Below, piece after piece: positions 41,901 to 51,587 of a stretch of 64,000 bases of DNA. Within the stretch, counting starts at the first letter, position 1; each line of letters opens with the position of its first letter. The translations under genes were made by a program, and so were the position numbers. The stretch is from Patiria miniata. Lineage: Eukaryota; Echinodermata; Asteroidea; Valvatida; Asterinidae. The stretch spans positions 1,984,001 to 2,048,000 of the forward strand of contig NW_024037053.1 of NCBI RefSeq assembly GCF_015706575.1, read 5' to 3'. The notes under the pieces were generated by a model. That model worked only from the letters and a program-made list of their open reading frames with translations. It ran no database searches and had not been told where the DNA came from.

Positions 41901-43722
41901 GTAAGGCCAAATTAAAAACAAAACATGTTTAGTGTCTCCGCCCACTTCCGTTTTGGAGGCCGCCTCCTTTTTTTATTGAAAAAAAATAAACCTTTGAGAT
42001 TTCGGTTTTTAAGACAGAAGAAAGATACAGAAAAAAACAGAAGAAAGATAACCACTACGAATTGAGTCCATAATATTAAATCATTTGACGGGTGTCTCGA
42101 TTGGCTGTTATATTTCCAGATGGCGTTTTTTCACTGCATTATAGCATCAGACGGCAAGGGAGGTGAAAGCATCTACTCGGACGGTTTCCATGCCGCGGAA
42201 ATGTTGAGGCTTGCTGACCCCAGGGCGTTCCGGCTGCTCTCCACCAATCAGCAGGAGTTTCGACTGGTGGGGGCGGAGCCTCACGTCGGTGATTTCGATC
42301 ACCGATCTCATCATTTCCCAATCATGTACGTTGGCTAATGAATATTCAAACGATGGGAGGAGATAACTATCATCTGTAGTTTATCTCCGTGGTTTTGATG
42401 CAGTTATCATTTTAAACCTTTAGAAAACGTGCAAAGGTAGAATTATGAATGTGACAGCATTATTTTCATATTTCGTTATTTCTTAAAGGCTTGACCACTT
42501 TGGACAACTTAAGGCGATTCACTACAGCACTCACGCTCGAACCCCTTCACTGCGCATGGCCGTTGATGACGTTAAAGCCATGTATAGCGCCCTCCAGAGC
42601 TTTTCCAAACTCCTTGAGAGCCCGGAAAATGCGTATTATGTTAAACTGCAAAAAGGTAGGAATCTTGTGACATTTTTTGCATGTTTTTAAATCGGAAAAG
42701 TGGACGAGTGTTGAAGGCATATCAGATCATTTGTGTTTATCACCAAAGTAAACCTACAGTAAACTACCTAAAAAATATTAAAAATCCTGCTTGAATTCAA
42801 GATCGCACTGGTACCAAACACCACATGAAGTTATTAAGTCTGGCTTGGTTTGCTGTCATTTAGAAGGAATCAAGAAAATATGTAGGTGGATTCGAAAGAT
42901 CAGTAAATTCTCGGACTTCTTTTTTTAACAAAGAGTTCTGTTGACGAAATTGTGTTTCGTGATCAAAAGGTTGTGCATGGTTGTTCACTGTTTTCTCGAA
43001 AAAGTGTAATTCAACTGAGCTGAAACTTCAACAGGGTAGGTGTTGAACATTCTTCTTTGGATTTTGAGTGGTGTTATTGTAAACGAACAAAATGCATGAA
43101 AAGCAAAATATCCTATAATATAGCACCGTATCATTATCTCGATATGGACACACTTGACAACGTGTGCTGCAATGTAGGCCTGTTTTTATGATGATGAAAT
43201 AATGATTTTCATCATAAGGGGAAGCAGCAGTGACCGGGAAGCTAGTACTGTCGGAGTGGATGTTGCCAACTTTCGTTTTTAAACTCTGGCAGGAGCTTCT
43301 AGTTCTATAAACATGTCACTTGGTGGTCGGTCGGTAGGTCGGCGCGGATGGTCTGTCTGTCTGTCCCCGGAAAATTGACCAAAAATGTGGTGTTCCGTTA
43401 TGTGCCATCGGCGTCGCATTTTTCGGCGTCGCATTTTTCAGCTCTGGCAGGGATCATTTTGATAAATTTCACGCGAGACTTTCATGCAAGACTTCTTGCA
43501 ACACGACCAGAGCTTATTGTGCACTCGATCGACTCGCATTTGTTTTTGCTTTTTCGACGTGTAGGTGACATGGTGGTGGTCAACAACCATCGCGTCCTCC
43601 ACGGGCGGACGCCGTTTGAAGACTCCAACGAGAGATACTTGGAGCTGGGTTACGTCGACTGGGACCACGTGACTTCGCGCATGCGCGTCCTCCAAAATAA
43701 ACTGAATTCTGATAAAGTGTGA
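35654..43722 (+). CDS. Gamma-butyrobetaine dioxygenase-like protein, six exons
   Basis: This is an Fe(II)/2-oxoglutarate dioxygenase of the BBOX1/TMLHE family; BBOX1 makes the last step of carnitine synthesis. Exons are 35654-35923, 39910-40439, 41484-41610, 42120-42325, 42489-42655 and 43565-43722. All phases join, giving 485 residues (human BBOX1 is about 387). Residues 1-90 are Arg-rich and acid-poor, like a mitochondrial presequence. The Zn site has C124, C126, C129 (NCFCTDCYH) and probably H170. Iron ligands are H298-N-D300 and H446 (RVLHGR). 2-oxoglutarate side residues lie around R457. The C terminus DWDHVTSRMRVLQNKL resembles BBOX1 more than TMLHE. Two of four expected substrate-cage positions differ, so the substrate is uncertain. 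Confidence 0.92.
36350..36891. mobile_element. Second copy of the TTCGCTCGTACCCCC MITE
   Basis: The ends TTCGCTCGTACCCCC and ...gggggatacgagcgaa match the 13266-13656 element. The interior is longer (542 against 391 bp) and shares 'ggtccgcaatg' and 'ggtatggaatgtg' words in inverse order. The target duplication is worn away. Confidence 0.83.
38656..39217. mobile_element. TTAAAGGGCCCATGCAATG element, copy 1
   Basis: TTAA flanks both ends, with AAAGGG/CCCTTT ends. It shares 'tttatgctaatgc', 'aattgaacagtgtcttcctg'-type text and 'cacagcaac' with 44831-45416 over more than 500 bp. Confidence 0.82.
39218..39650. repeat. Possible small element next to the TTAA element
   Basis: The left edge tttaaagtagtctgagtatc and right edge gactacctttaaag (39625-39646) are partly inverted. 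The left phrase recurs at 32107. This is a weak call. Confidence 0.4.
39910..40439 (+). CDS. BBOX-like exon 2 (N-terminal zinc-binding domain)
   Basis: The acceptor cgctag precedes 39910 and the donor GTGAGTG begins at 40440. It encodes DUF971-type domain features (WSDGTKQDYPFVWLLDNCFC) and continues to RIGPMRETSFG at the start of the catalytic domain. Confidence 0.93.
40440..41483 (+). other. BBOX-like intron 2
   Basis: Apart from the SINE, no gene was seen. The segment 41160-41320 is GC-richer but has no clear exon in the BBOX frame. Confidence 0.5.
40850..41035 (-). mobile_element. tRNA-derived SINE (minus strand)
   Basis: On the minus strand, a tRNA-like head has gcgctcgcctctcgcc and the B box ggttcgaatcc. 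It is followed by a conserved body, 'tggttctcccctgtgcctcg' and 'ctccggttttcctccc'. This head-plus-body order is typical of widespread invertebrate SINEs. Confidence 0.72.
41484..41610 (+). CDS. BBOX-like exon 3 (first iron ligands)
   Basis: The acceptor ttttaag precedes 41484 and the donor GTAAGA begins at 41611. It encodes YTTKALNLHNDMSCLYETTC, containing the H-x-D iron motif. The residues before it replace the GHTW of human BBOX1 with GLIQ. Confidence 0.9.
42120..42325 (+). CDS. BBOX-like exon 4
   Basis: The acceptor tttccag precedes 42120 and the donor GTACGT begins at 42326. The segment FFHCI...SDGKGGESIYSDGFHAA aligns with LLHCIKQTVTGGDSEIVDGF of human BBOX1. Confidence 0.93.
42489..42655 (+). 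CDS. BBOX-like exon 5
   Basis: The acceptor cttaaag precedes 42489 and the donor GTAGG begins at 42656. It matches the family region that runs from the 'IHYSTHARTP' strand to 'YYVKLQKG'. Confidence 0.92.
42711..43120 (+). mobile_element. TTAAAGG-type foldback element, copy 2 of 3
   Basis: It lies in BBOX-like intron 5. It shares 'tgctgtcatttagaag', 'gatcaaaaggttgtgcatg' and 'gagctgaaacttcaacagg' with 14781-15165. Confidence 0.72.
43286..43375 (+). repeat. Dispersed GGCAGGAGCTTCTA repeat
   Basis: The phrases ctctggcaggagcttctag, ggtcggtcggtaggtcgg and tgtctgtctgtcc occur in order, as in 545-655. The first word also occurs at 63979-63993. Confidence 0.6.
43565..43722 (+). CDS. BBOX-like exon 6 (last iron ligand and C terminus)
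   Basis: The acceptor cgtgtag precedes 43565 and the stop is at 43720-43722. It contains NNHRVLHGRTPFED with the third iron ligand, and GYVDWD with the conserved Tyr of the substrate cage. A polyadenylation signal AATAAA lies at 43797-43802. Confidence 0.95.
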
Positions 43723-43934
43723 AAAGCAACCCCCCTCCCCCAAAAAAAAAATAAAAAAAATTTGGCGTTGTATCACAAACTTGGTTAATTCACTGAAATA
43801 AAGATATCTATATGTTAGGGATTTCAAACAGAAAATAAAACCCACCCATCAACCTGGAACAATCTACTGATTCTAAAGCACGCCCTCAATCGAAATTCCA
43901 TGTATTTCGGACAAGGTCAGAACATGGGTCAGAA

Positions 43935-44304
43935 CAATTCGGGTTATTCGCAATGTAGTGCGCCACCAAGAGTTTGCCACGGCGAGTTCATTTTTCCCAG
44001 TGCGTTGCATGGGAGATGGTTGACAAATTCGCAACGCGGAACATTTGAATCTTGTTAGTTTTTTTCCGGTCAGTGGGTTCGTAAGTGTATGATTCAAGTA
44101 TCTGTTTGCCCCTTTCTTTTCCTTTTATCAATATGGTGCTTTTTGTAAGGCAGCAGAACGCTATGCCCAATCTATAACAAATTAGCTCAAGTTGTCTACT
44201 GACACTCGTTCAACTGGGCCTTATTTTGTTGTCCATAAAGTTGAAAAAGGGACTCTCCACGGCAAACTCTTGGTGGCGCACTACATTGTGAATCGCCCGA
44301 ATTG
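43935..44304. mobile_element. Foldback element with ~65-bp inverted ends, 3' of BBOX-like gene
   Basis: The left arm aattcgggttattcgcaatg tagtgcgccaccaagag is the near reverse complement of the right arm ctcttggtggcgcactaca ttgtgaatcgcccgaatt. Length is about 370 bp. It starts about 130 bp past the gene's AATAAA. Confidence 0.85.
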
Positions 44305-44830
44305 ACAGTTATTGGTTGTTAACGTTCTAGCTAATGTTGACATCTGGGAATAAGGGCCAACAGCACTGTGTGCAGTACATAAAGGAAACCTCACTTTATA
44401 ATGAATAAATATATGAAGTTACAAATTGTATATTATTTTTATTTGCGAACCATTTAGTTAAGGTGAGCTACAACAAATAAACATAATCCTATAATTACAA
44501 GATGTTTGTTTTTATGTCATATATAGACGAGTATCCATACATCTTTTTGTACAGCATTATGTACAAATTCACGAAGAGATTGTGGAGTAGACGTACTATT
44601 AACTTTATGCAAACTTGTGACATAAAATGGCGTGCGTGTTAAATTTTGAAGAAAATATCAGTTTAATTTGGGCGTTTTGGGCGTATACAATATCACCTTG
44701 TTGATTTGAGCACAATGATCATTGTTCAAAATGGCCGAAGTTTAATAGCGGATCAATGTTTACGTAAGCTGACAAGTGTTTGTCAAAAGGTCTGGACTTT
44801 TGGCCCAAATTAACATTAACGGTAGATATA

Positions 44831-45416
44831 TTAGAGGGCCCATAGCATGCCATGCTTTTATTTTTGCAATCCTTGAAACTGCTACTTTTTGTCCCATGTA
44901 AGCTTATTTTCAATTTTCGTTTCGTTTTTTTTCAAGGTATTTTGGGTTTTTATGCTAATGCAAATTTCCATATTCACGAGCAAAAGTGTGATGTCATTTC
45001 AGGCAGAAACATCTATGTTACAGCTATTTCAGCACCAAAAGATGCCAGAATTTTGGATATTTTGCTGTCGTGAAGTTTCTTTATTTTTGGTGATTGTTTG
45101 TGGTGTCAGTACATGGCAGTAAGCCAATGAGCAAACCTTTCCCACACTGTTTTCAGTGAGCACATTTTTGGGTTCACAATTTGAACAGAAAACCCCTAAA
45201 CTGAACAGTGTCTTCCTGAAATGACATCACAGCAACGGCGCCCTCAGTTGTCCGGAAAAGCTTGGAAAAGTTTGAAATGTTTCAACAAGTTCACTTTTCT
45301 AATAAAATGAACCAAAATAATTAAGGGATGTCAAATAGTTTTTATACATCTAAGAGGAGTAGAAAGTTGCAAATAAAATATATTCCTAAGAAAAGTTCAT
45401 TTCATGAACCCTTTAA
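44831..45416. mobile_element. TTAAAGGGCCCATGCAATG element, copy 2
   Basis: It parallels 38656-39217 in the same orientation. The left target has changed to TTAG; the right TTAA is at 45413-45416. Confidence 0.8.
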
Positions 45417-45748
45417 TTTTGTACAAAAAAAATCGTTTTATTTGATTGAGGAAATAAAGTAGTTGCAATAAATGTTGAAAATCTTTATCAGATGTGTCAC
45501 CGTTATCGCGAGAAAATCAGCCTTTGTATTATCGTAATTACAATACGGCTACGTGCATGTAAAAGCGGGGACACAAGGGACTTTGTTCGAGTTCAAAACT
45601 TCAAAATGCACTTTTGTTATTCTGCGTTCGAAATTCTGTGTACCAAACAATTTATTTTAAAACTTGAAATCACGAATTGTCCTAGTGGTGTTTTCGTCCT
45701 CGCGTCCGTTTGTGTACATTTATTGTGTTTGCAGGAATATCATTGTTG

Positions 45749-46270
45749 TTAAAGGGAATATACAACATTTGCAAACATCGAAAAATAAAACTACCAAGTT
45801 TTTGCGAAATACCTTAATAGGATGTTGGTAAATGACAGTCTAAAGCATCCTGTAAAATTATGGCACCTGGTATACTGTCATTTTCAAGAAAAGTGGTATT
45901 TTTGTATCAATTTCCAACGCTGATCGGCCGATCAGCGTTGGAAACAACTGGCTTTTTTTCAAATACTGGCCCCAATTGACCATTGCACTTGTTTGCAATC
46001 GATTACAAACCTATGAACGGGTACGAGCCAGCTAGACTGGTTCCCTGACCTTACAATTCCCCAATGTATGTAAACTGCTCTGTTTCTTCTTATATGGAGT
46101 CAGGGAACCAGACTACAGGAAAATGATCGTTTTTCTTCGTTTTTATAGCATTTTCAAACCCAAAACCTCCAAAAAGTCAGTGTAACTATATTTGCTTTAT
46201 ATTTCCAACCCCCCAATTCCATCTATTTCTGAAAATTACAGCAAAAGCAAATGATGTATATTCCCTTTAA
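45749..46270. mobile_element. TTAAAGGGAATATACAACATTTGC foldback element, copy 3
   Basis: TTAA is at 45749-45752 and 46267-46270. It is inverted relative to copy 2 at 25854 and closely similar over its 522 bp. Confidence 0.86.
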
Positions 46271-46329
46271 CATGATTAGGGAACAAAAGCTTGCTATTGA
46301 ACCTTTCTTGGAAATATAAGAATTGAATT

Positions 46330-47215
46330 CGTTCGTATCTATGTTAATGTTGTATTGTTCTCAGATCACATACACGCCTAAACTGCATGTAAGCTTTGCA
46401 AATACATGTAAACACAGTTTCATTCAAAACGAAATAGTATTGAATGTTTGAAGTAAGTGTAAAACAGGGGTTAAAACAAGCAGGTAATGAACGATTCATA
46501 TATTTATACATACATTTTCCTAAGTTGAGATGATACAGGTCAATACATTTTAACAATTTTAAATTTGCAAATAGAGGCCCAGAGTGTTCACAATAGCCAC
46601 TTTTAAAAATTACTCGAACTGCACGTTTCTGTTGAGTAAGCAGTTTGTTGCATTTAGGAGTTGGACTACCCCAAGTCCGAACTGAGTAATTTAAATACGG
46701 TAAAACAAATGAGTTGTACAAGGTTAGTAATATGCTACTAGGTAAAAAATATAAGACGGTTCACTATACCAATATTGTTTTGATATTTTAGATGTTATAA
46801 CGTCTATATGATTCTTCCAAGTTAAGTTCTGATCAAGATAACCTGATCAAGATGAGTATCATTTAAAATTATAGGAACAGACTGTGTGTACTTGTACTGG
46901 CTAGTACAAAATATTATATAATTTGATTTGAGAACATTTATACATAATTTATTGGCTAAAAGCCAAGTGGTGATTTTCCGGAGCTCAAGATTGAGGTTCT
47001 GTACCGCTAAGTCTACATTTTTGTCAGTATATAATAAACTTGTGTCATCTGCAAATCAGCAATATGTAATTATAATTTTCTGAAGTGCTGCAGATGTCAT
47101 TAATGTACAAGATACACAATAAGGGACCCAATACAGAGCCCTGTGGTACACCGCAGGTTATAGGCTGTTCTGTAGATTCTGTAGAGTTTCGCCTCTTTGT
47201 CTAATGCGGGCAAGA
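46330..47215 (-). pseudogene. Decayed jockey-type LINE, reverse transcriptase part
   Basis: On the minus strand, pieces appear in order. CGVPQGSVLGPLLCILYIND (motif B) is near 47155-47095 and FADDTSLLYTDKNVDLAVQN (motif C) near 47050. LANKLCIN follows, then the C-terminal FVLPYLNYSVRTWG and CKMYKYMNRSLP-like region at 46720-46400. Frameshifts separate them. It belongs to a different lineage from the intact LINE. It lies within 40 bp of the neighbouring gene's stop codon. Confidence 0.85.
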
Positions 47216-47252
47216 AAAATATGAATAGAGAATAATAAAATTAATGAATATT

Positions 47253-48410
47253 CTAGAACTTGGTTGCGTTAAAAGCAATAATCGATTGAAATTCTTGAGG
47301 CAGATATTTGACCAGATCATTATAAGCGATGGACTCGAACCTCTCCAGAAATGTTCCTTTCTTTAAAATTGCCTTCAGAGTAATAGAGTAGGAGAAGTGC
47401 ACAACAAAGGCCTTCCCAACGACGCAGTTCGGGTTCTTGACTTTTCTGGAGTAGATCTCTGTCAACCAGCCCTCGTCGTCGTGTTGTATAGGTCCACTCT
47501 CCGTAATGGCTTTGAAGTCAATGATGTTCTTATCCAATAGGAGCAAGTTGATGCTGTAACGCGCTCTCTCATTGGTCAGATAGCGGCCGTCAAACAGAAA
47601 TCTGTCCAGTGATTTTTTCTGGTAGTGATACAAGAATCCTCTCAACGCCAGCGCCGCACATTTTACAGATTTCCAGCCACACTTAGCATGTGGATCGAAC
47701 TTGAACTTGCGCTTCTTCGGGTTGATAGCCTTGTTGTCAAACACGCCCATCTCCTGGTGGATGTAGCTACTCCGCCAGTTAGCACCTCCGATGTTTGCAA
47801 AATGAAGGAAGCACTCGGAGGTGTTCTGTTGCTCAATAAGCTGCCTGAAGGTGCCGGGGTGGATGTACACGATGTCGTCATCCATTTTGAAGTACTTCCT
47901 TTCGGGGTACCTTATTATTTCACCAAGAATTGTGTACGTTACCTCAGCATACACGTCTGTAGGACGAACCGTCGTGTCGTTTTCACGATTGATAATCTTG
48001 AGCTCGAACACTTCCTCTCCTAAGTATTTGTTGGCACTGTCAGTCAACTGGGTCAGTTTGGTGAGGGTCTGCTTGTCGTATTGGATCATGAAGTAGTAGA
48101 CCTTGTCCAGAACGCCTCCATTCTTACGCAGACTGCGATATATGTAAGGAAAATTGATTCGCAGGTATCTCCAGCGTCCGGTGAAAATGCAGAGAATGTT
48201 CTTGGGTTTGGGACTGCATGCAGGGTCCTGCCCTGTCTGTGATTCACCGCGTTCATGGGACAGGGGCGATTGCATCGGAGGCTTGCTATTCACTGGTGTA
48301 TAAAGGGGATCAGAGATGAATGCAAGAGCAGTAAAAATGACGATCAAAGCCAGCCCTGACATCACGATGATTCGTCCCATGTTGGGTATGGCTCGCTTCG
48401 CGCCGACCAT
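47253..48410 (-). CDS. Type II membrane glycosyltransferase-like protein, intronless
   Basis: The single frame has 385 residues from the first ATG (48410). A hydrophobic segment at residues 14-33 (IIVMSGLALIVIFTALAFIS) after a basic start suggests a Golgi signal anchor, followed by a Pro/Ser stem. The lumenal part has RWRYLRINFPYIYRSLRKNG and KYFKMDDDIVYIHPGTF with an acidic DDD at 177-179, the usual metal/nucleotide-sugar motif of GT-A folds. It then has a Cys/Trp region and QHDDEGW near the C terminus. I recognise the general type (similar predicted proteins occur in marine invertebrates) but not a named family, donor or acceptor. Lack of introns suggests a retrocopy or a naturally intronless family. 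Confidence 0.8.
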   Translation of the reverse strand: MVGAKRAIPNMGRIIVMSGLALIVIFTALAFISDPLYTPVNSKPPMQSPLSHERGESQTGQDPACSPKPKNILCIFTGRWRYLRINFPYIYRSLRKNGGVLDKVYYFMIQYDKQTLTKLTQLTDSANKYLGEEVFELKIINRENDTTVRPTDVYAEVTYTILGEIIRYPERKYFKMDDDIVYIHPGTFRQLIEQQNTSECFLHFANIGGANWRSSYIHQEMGVFDNKAINPKKRKFKFDPHAKCGWKSVKCAALALRGFLYHYQKKSLDRFLFDGRYLTNERARYSINLLLLDKNIIDFKAITESGPIQHDDEGWLTEIYSRKVKNPNCVVGKAFVVHFSYSITLKAILKKGTFLERFESIAYNDLVKYLPQEFQSIIAFNATKF

Positions 48411-48459
48411 GTTCACAGAGATATTTGTCCTTCGAGTTCCGATGATATACAACGTTATG

Positions 48460-49922
48460 AATTACGCTGCATGATATGCCTATTCGTGTATGACCGGTTC
48501 ACACATCACGCGAAGGCTGATGCGAAGGGCAGCGCGACCAAGTTTTATTGTGACGTATGCCATTCAACCTATCGTAATGAATTCGCAGTAGGTTTAAACG
48601 GCCTTTCACGCTGCATATACGCATCAATGGGCATTGCAGCCAAACAGTATCGTTATTTGGCTTAGGGCAAACCATACAAAATATATGCCTTGATCAGTTG
48701 AGGCTCGCGTTTACATGTACATGTTAGCCAAAAAAAACCCACCCAAATGTGAATTCCCACAGTTGACTGAAGCCTTTGTTGGGGTAATGGGCGGCGATCC
48801 CGGGGATTCCCCCCCCCCCCTCTCTTATTTTTGGCAGGGGAACGCCGATGTTGATGTCTCCCAATTTATCCAATGCGTATAAATTTCAACCCAATGTAGG
48901 CCTATTTTGCATTGTCTTTCTCCCAAAGGTTACTTGTAAAGTTCTGCATGTGCACCACAAGTTTTCATGAATATTACACAATATATTTGCGAATAAAGGA
49001 CGATACTCCATATATGCATCTTTGAACAGCACCCTCTATAGTCAGGTGGTGACCAGTCCTCCCTCCCCTATCTCTCCCGTACTGGTGGATACGTCCGACT
49101 TAAAAATACATGTTAAGAACAATTGCCTGATTCTTGCCCCAGCAACTGGTGCTGATCCAACGGACGCAATATTAGATGCGAGCTTCAAGTTAATTAGGTG
49201 CAGTTGAGGGACAACTCGCCAGGACGGTTAGCGCACATTCGATTAAATCTGTGAGTTTCTGAACACTTAAGGTCTGTTTTCGCGCAGGGCGAAGCGAACA
49301 TTACGTGTTCACATACAGTATTGCAATTTCCAAATGTGACTTATGTTCTTCCTTATACCTCCGTTGAAGGCAGTCGTTTCCTTCTAGAATATGAGTAGAA
49401 ATATACCAGAAACCAGACACTATTTTGGCCTTATGTCTTCTGATAAAGCAAATCCAATTGATTGGCTTCTATTCATCACAAATAGCAGGATGTATACATA
49501 GTGCGCTATATCTCGAAATTTAGAAGTAAAGTTTGGTGCCAATGTCCATGACATCAGAATTACATGTATTGCCACCTGTTACCCGTTTGATGTGACTAAG
49601 AACTTCACAGTACATTACATTAATACCAAAAAGGGAAAATTTATCAGTGAATTCTTCAAACATTGCTTGACTAATTTGCCTTTGTTTGTGCCCAAAGTAT
49701 GGTAAGAGATTTTTTAAATTGAACTATACGCACATCTCAATATTTTCATATTTTGATATACAAGGCCTACACTGAGAAGTTCGGGGCGCGTTCGCTCGGG
49801 CTAGCCTGCAAGGCCCACATTTTCCAGCTATAAGACCACTGGTACTCGCTGTTTGGTAACCGATGTGCAATGAATATTAACTACATACATGACGTCATCA
49901 CAACGGTTTCAACCAATCTAAA
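48460..49922. other. Intergenic stretch between glycosyltransferase-like and PLA2 genes
   Basis: The first ~180 bp upstream of the glycosyltransferase-like gene are GC-richer and may hold its promoter; no TATA box is obvious. Nothing else was recognised up to the MITE at 49923. Confidence 0.5.
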
Positions 49923-50062
49923 GGCCGTGTCCGAATCACTTGGCTACTACCGAAAATATCACGCGCACCTATCGAAACCATGGCTTGCGGCTGCATGCAG
50001 CCACTTCACATAGACTCGACGTGTGTTTTTTGCCGGCCGTAGCCACGTGATTCGGCACGACC
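49923..50062. mobile_element. 140-bp MITE with GGCCGTGTCCGAATCAC ends
   Basis: The phrase ggccgtgtccgaatcacttggctac is mirrored by gtagccacgtgattcggcacgacc. A central gcggctgcatgcagcc is also a dyad. Confidence 0.8.
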
Positions 50063-50724
50063 TCTTCTCACCCTAGAGCTAAGCCCCGCCCATATACTCG
50101 AGCAAATATAGCGCGCCTCCTAAACACTAGTGGAAGTCGACAAACGTGGGGTAAGGGGTCGGGCTTGCCAGCCAAACGAACAACCACTCACCCTCTGGGG
50201 GGGGGGGGGTCTAGCTCTATGTTCTCGTGCACGGAAGAATTAAGCAAATGACTTTCGCCAGACGGAAACATTTTTAATGTGACATCGCAATAAAGGCAGG
50301 CAATGAGTACACCACCATCTTTTCCTCAAAAAAAAATTGGTTAAAGTGGTCAGAAATTGCCTCAGATCGCACCACAGAACATCTAGAATCCAAAAAATTT
50401 TCGGGGCCCTTAAGCGGGCCCCGAACCCCACGCCGTAATTTTTTTGACCCACTTTTTGGGGGGACCACAAAAATTTTTGGCCCCCCCCCAAAAAAAAATT
50501 GTGTTCTTGATCCGCCCTTGGACGGAAATGACGGTCCCCTACTCGCACGCCCCTTCAACGATTGGTTTCTTCCAGTCGATTTAACCATACAAAAATATCT
50601 TAGGGGACTTGTTAACTTTCTTTGCCAGGTGGGTCTGCATGCTGGTTGGACGAAATTGGCCTCTGCCAAGCTGTTCTTCCTTCGATCGAGTAATAAGCCT
50701 CAGTCTTTGATAACTTCATCAATT

Positions 50725-51587
50725 ATGTCTCCATTGTGTATTACTGTGTTGTCCTGCACTCTTATTACAATGATAAGGGGTTTTTCCTTGAGGTCTGCCG
50801 ATGTCAACACCGGGCATTTAATCAGTGTGTCACACAGTTCGGACAGGCGGGATGTTCTGATCAAGCTCAACAGTGTCACGGCCACGGAGTCCGTGGCCGG
50901 ATCCAGCCAGCGCAACGGCGTCATCGTTCGACGGGCGACAGACGGCCGGCATCTGGTGCAAACTCTGGAGGATTGGAACCACCAGGTCCGGGACTGTAGG
51001 GTCTCCAGCGACGCGCGGGAGATTCTAGATTTCGAGATGGCTACGGAGTCACGCATCGCCGAGCACATCCACCGAGTTGCGGCCGTCTTACCGCCGGCAT
51101 CTCCCCGTGACTTCTCATTCGAATCGCCCTCCCGGTCCAGGGTCGACTCACATAATCTTACAGTCGAGAGGTTGCGTGCGAGCTTTGACGAAGACCAAAC
51201 AAGTAAAGATTTCCTTCATCTGATGTCACTTACTGATGTTCAGAGCGCATTGACAGAATGCCAATTGCACCAGCAGCGGCTTGAGAAGGACTTCAACCGA
51301 CAACCCGCCCACCAAACAGAGGAAGAGGCTGCCACAAAATCGGCAGAGCGGGGAACTGATGCCGGCACCAAGCGGGGTAGGCGATCGGCCTTCATGATAC
51401 CGGGCACGCTGTGGTGCGGCCCGGGCAGCGATGCCGAGTCTTACCATGAGCTCGGCGAGGACGGCACGACTGACTCATGCTGCAGGGAGCACGACCACTG
51501 CCCCGACTCCATCCAGCGATGGAGCTCAAACTACGGGATCTTCAACTATCGCCTGTACGTCCTCAGCCACTGTGATTGCGACAGGAG
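50725..51587 (+). CDS. PLA2 exon 1 (signal, propeptide, active site)
   Basis: The frame is also open upstream to 50518, but the ATG at 50725 is chosen because it starts a clear signal peptide. The donor GTAAGG begins at 51588. Confidence 0.92.
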
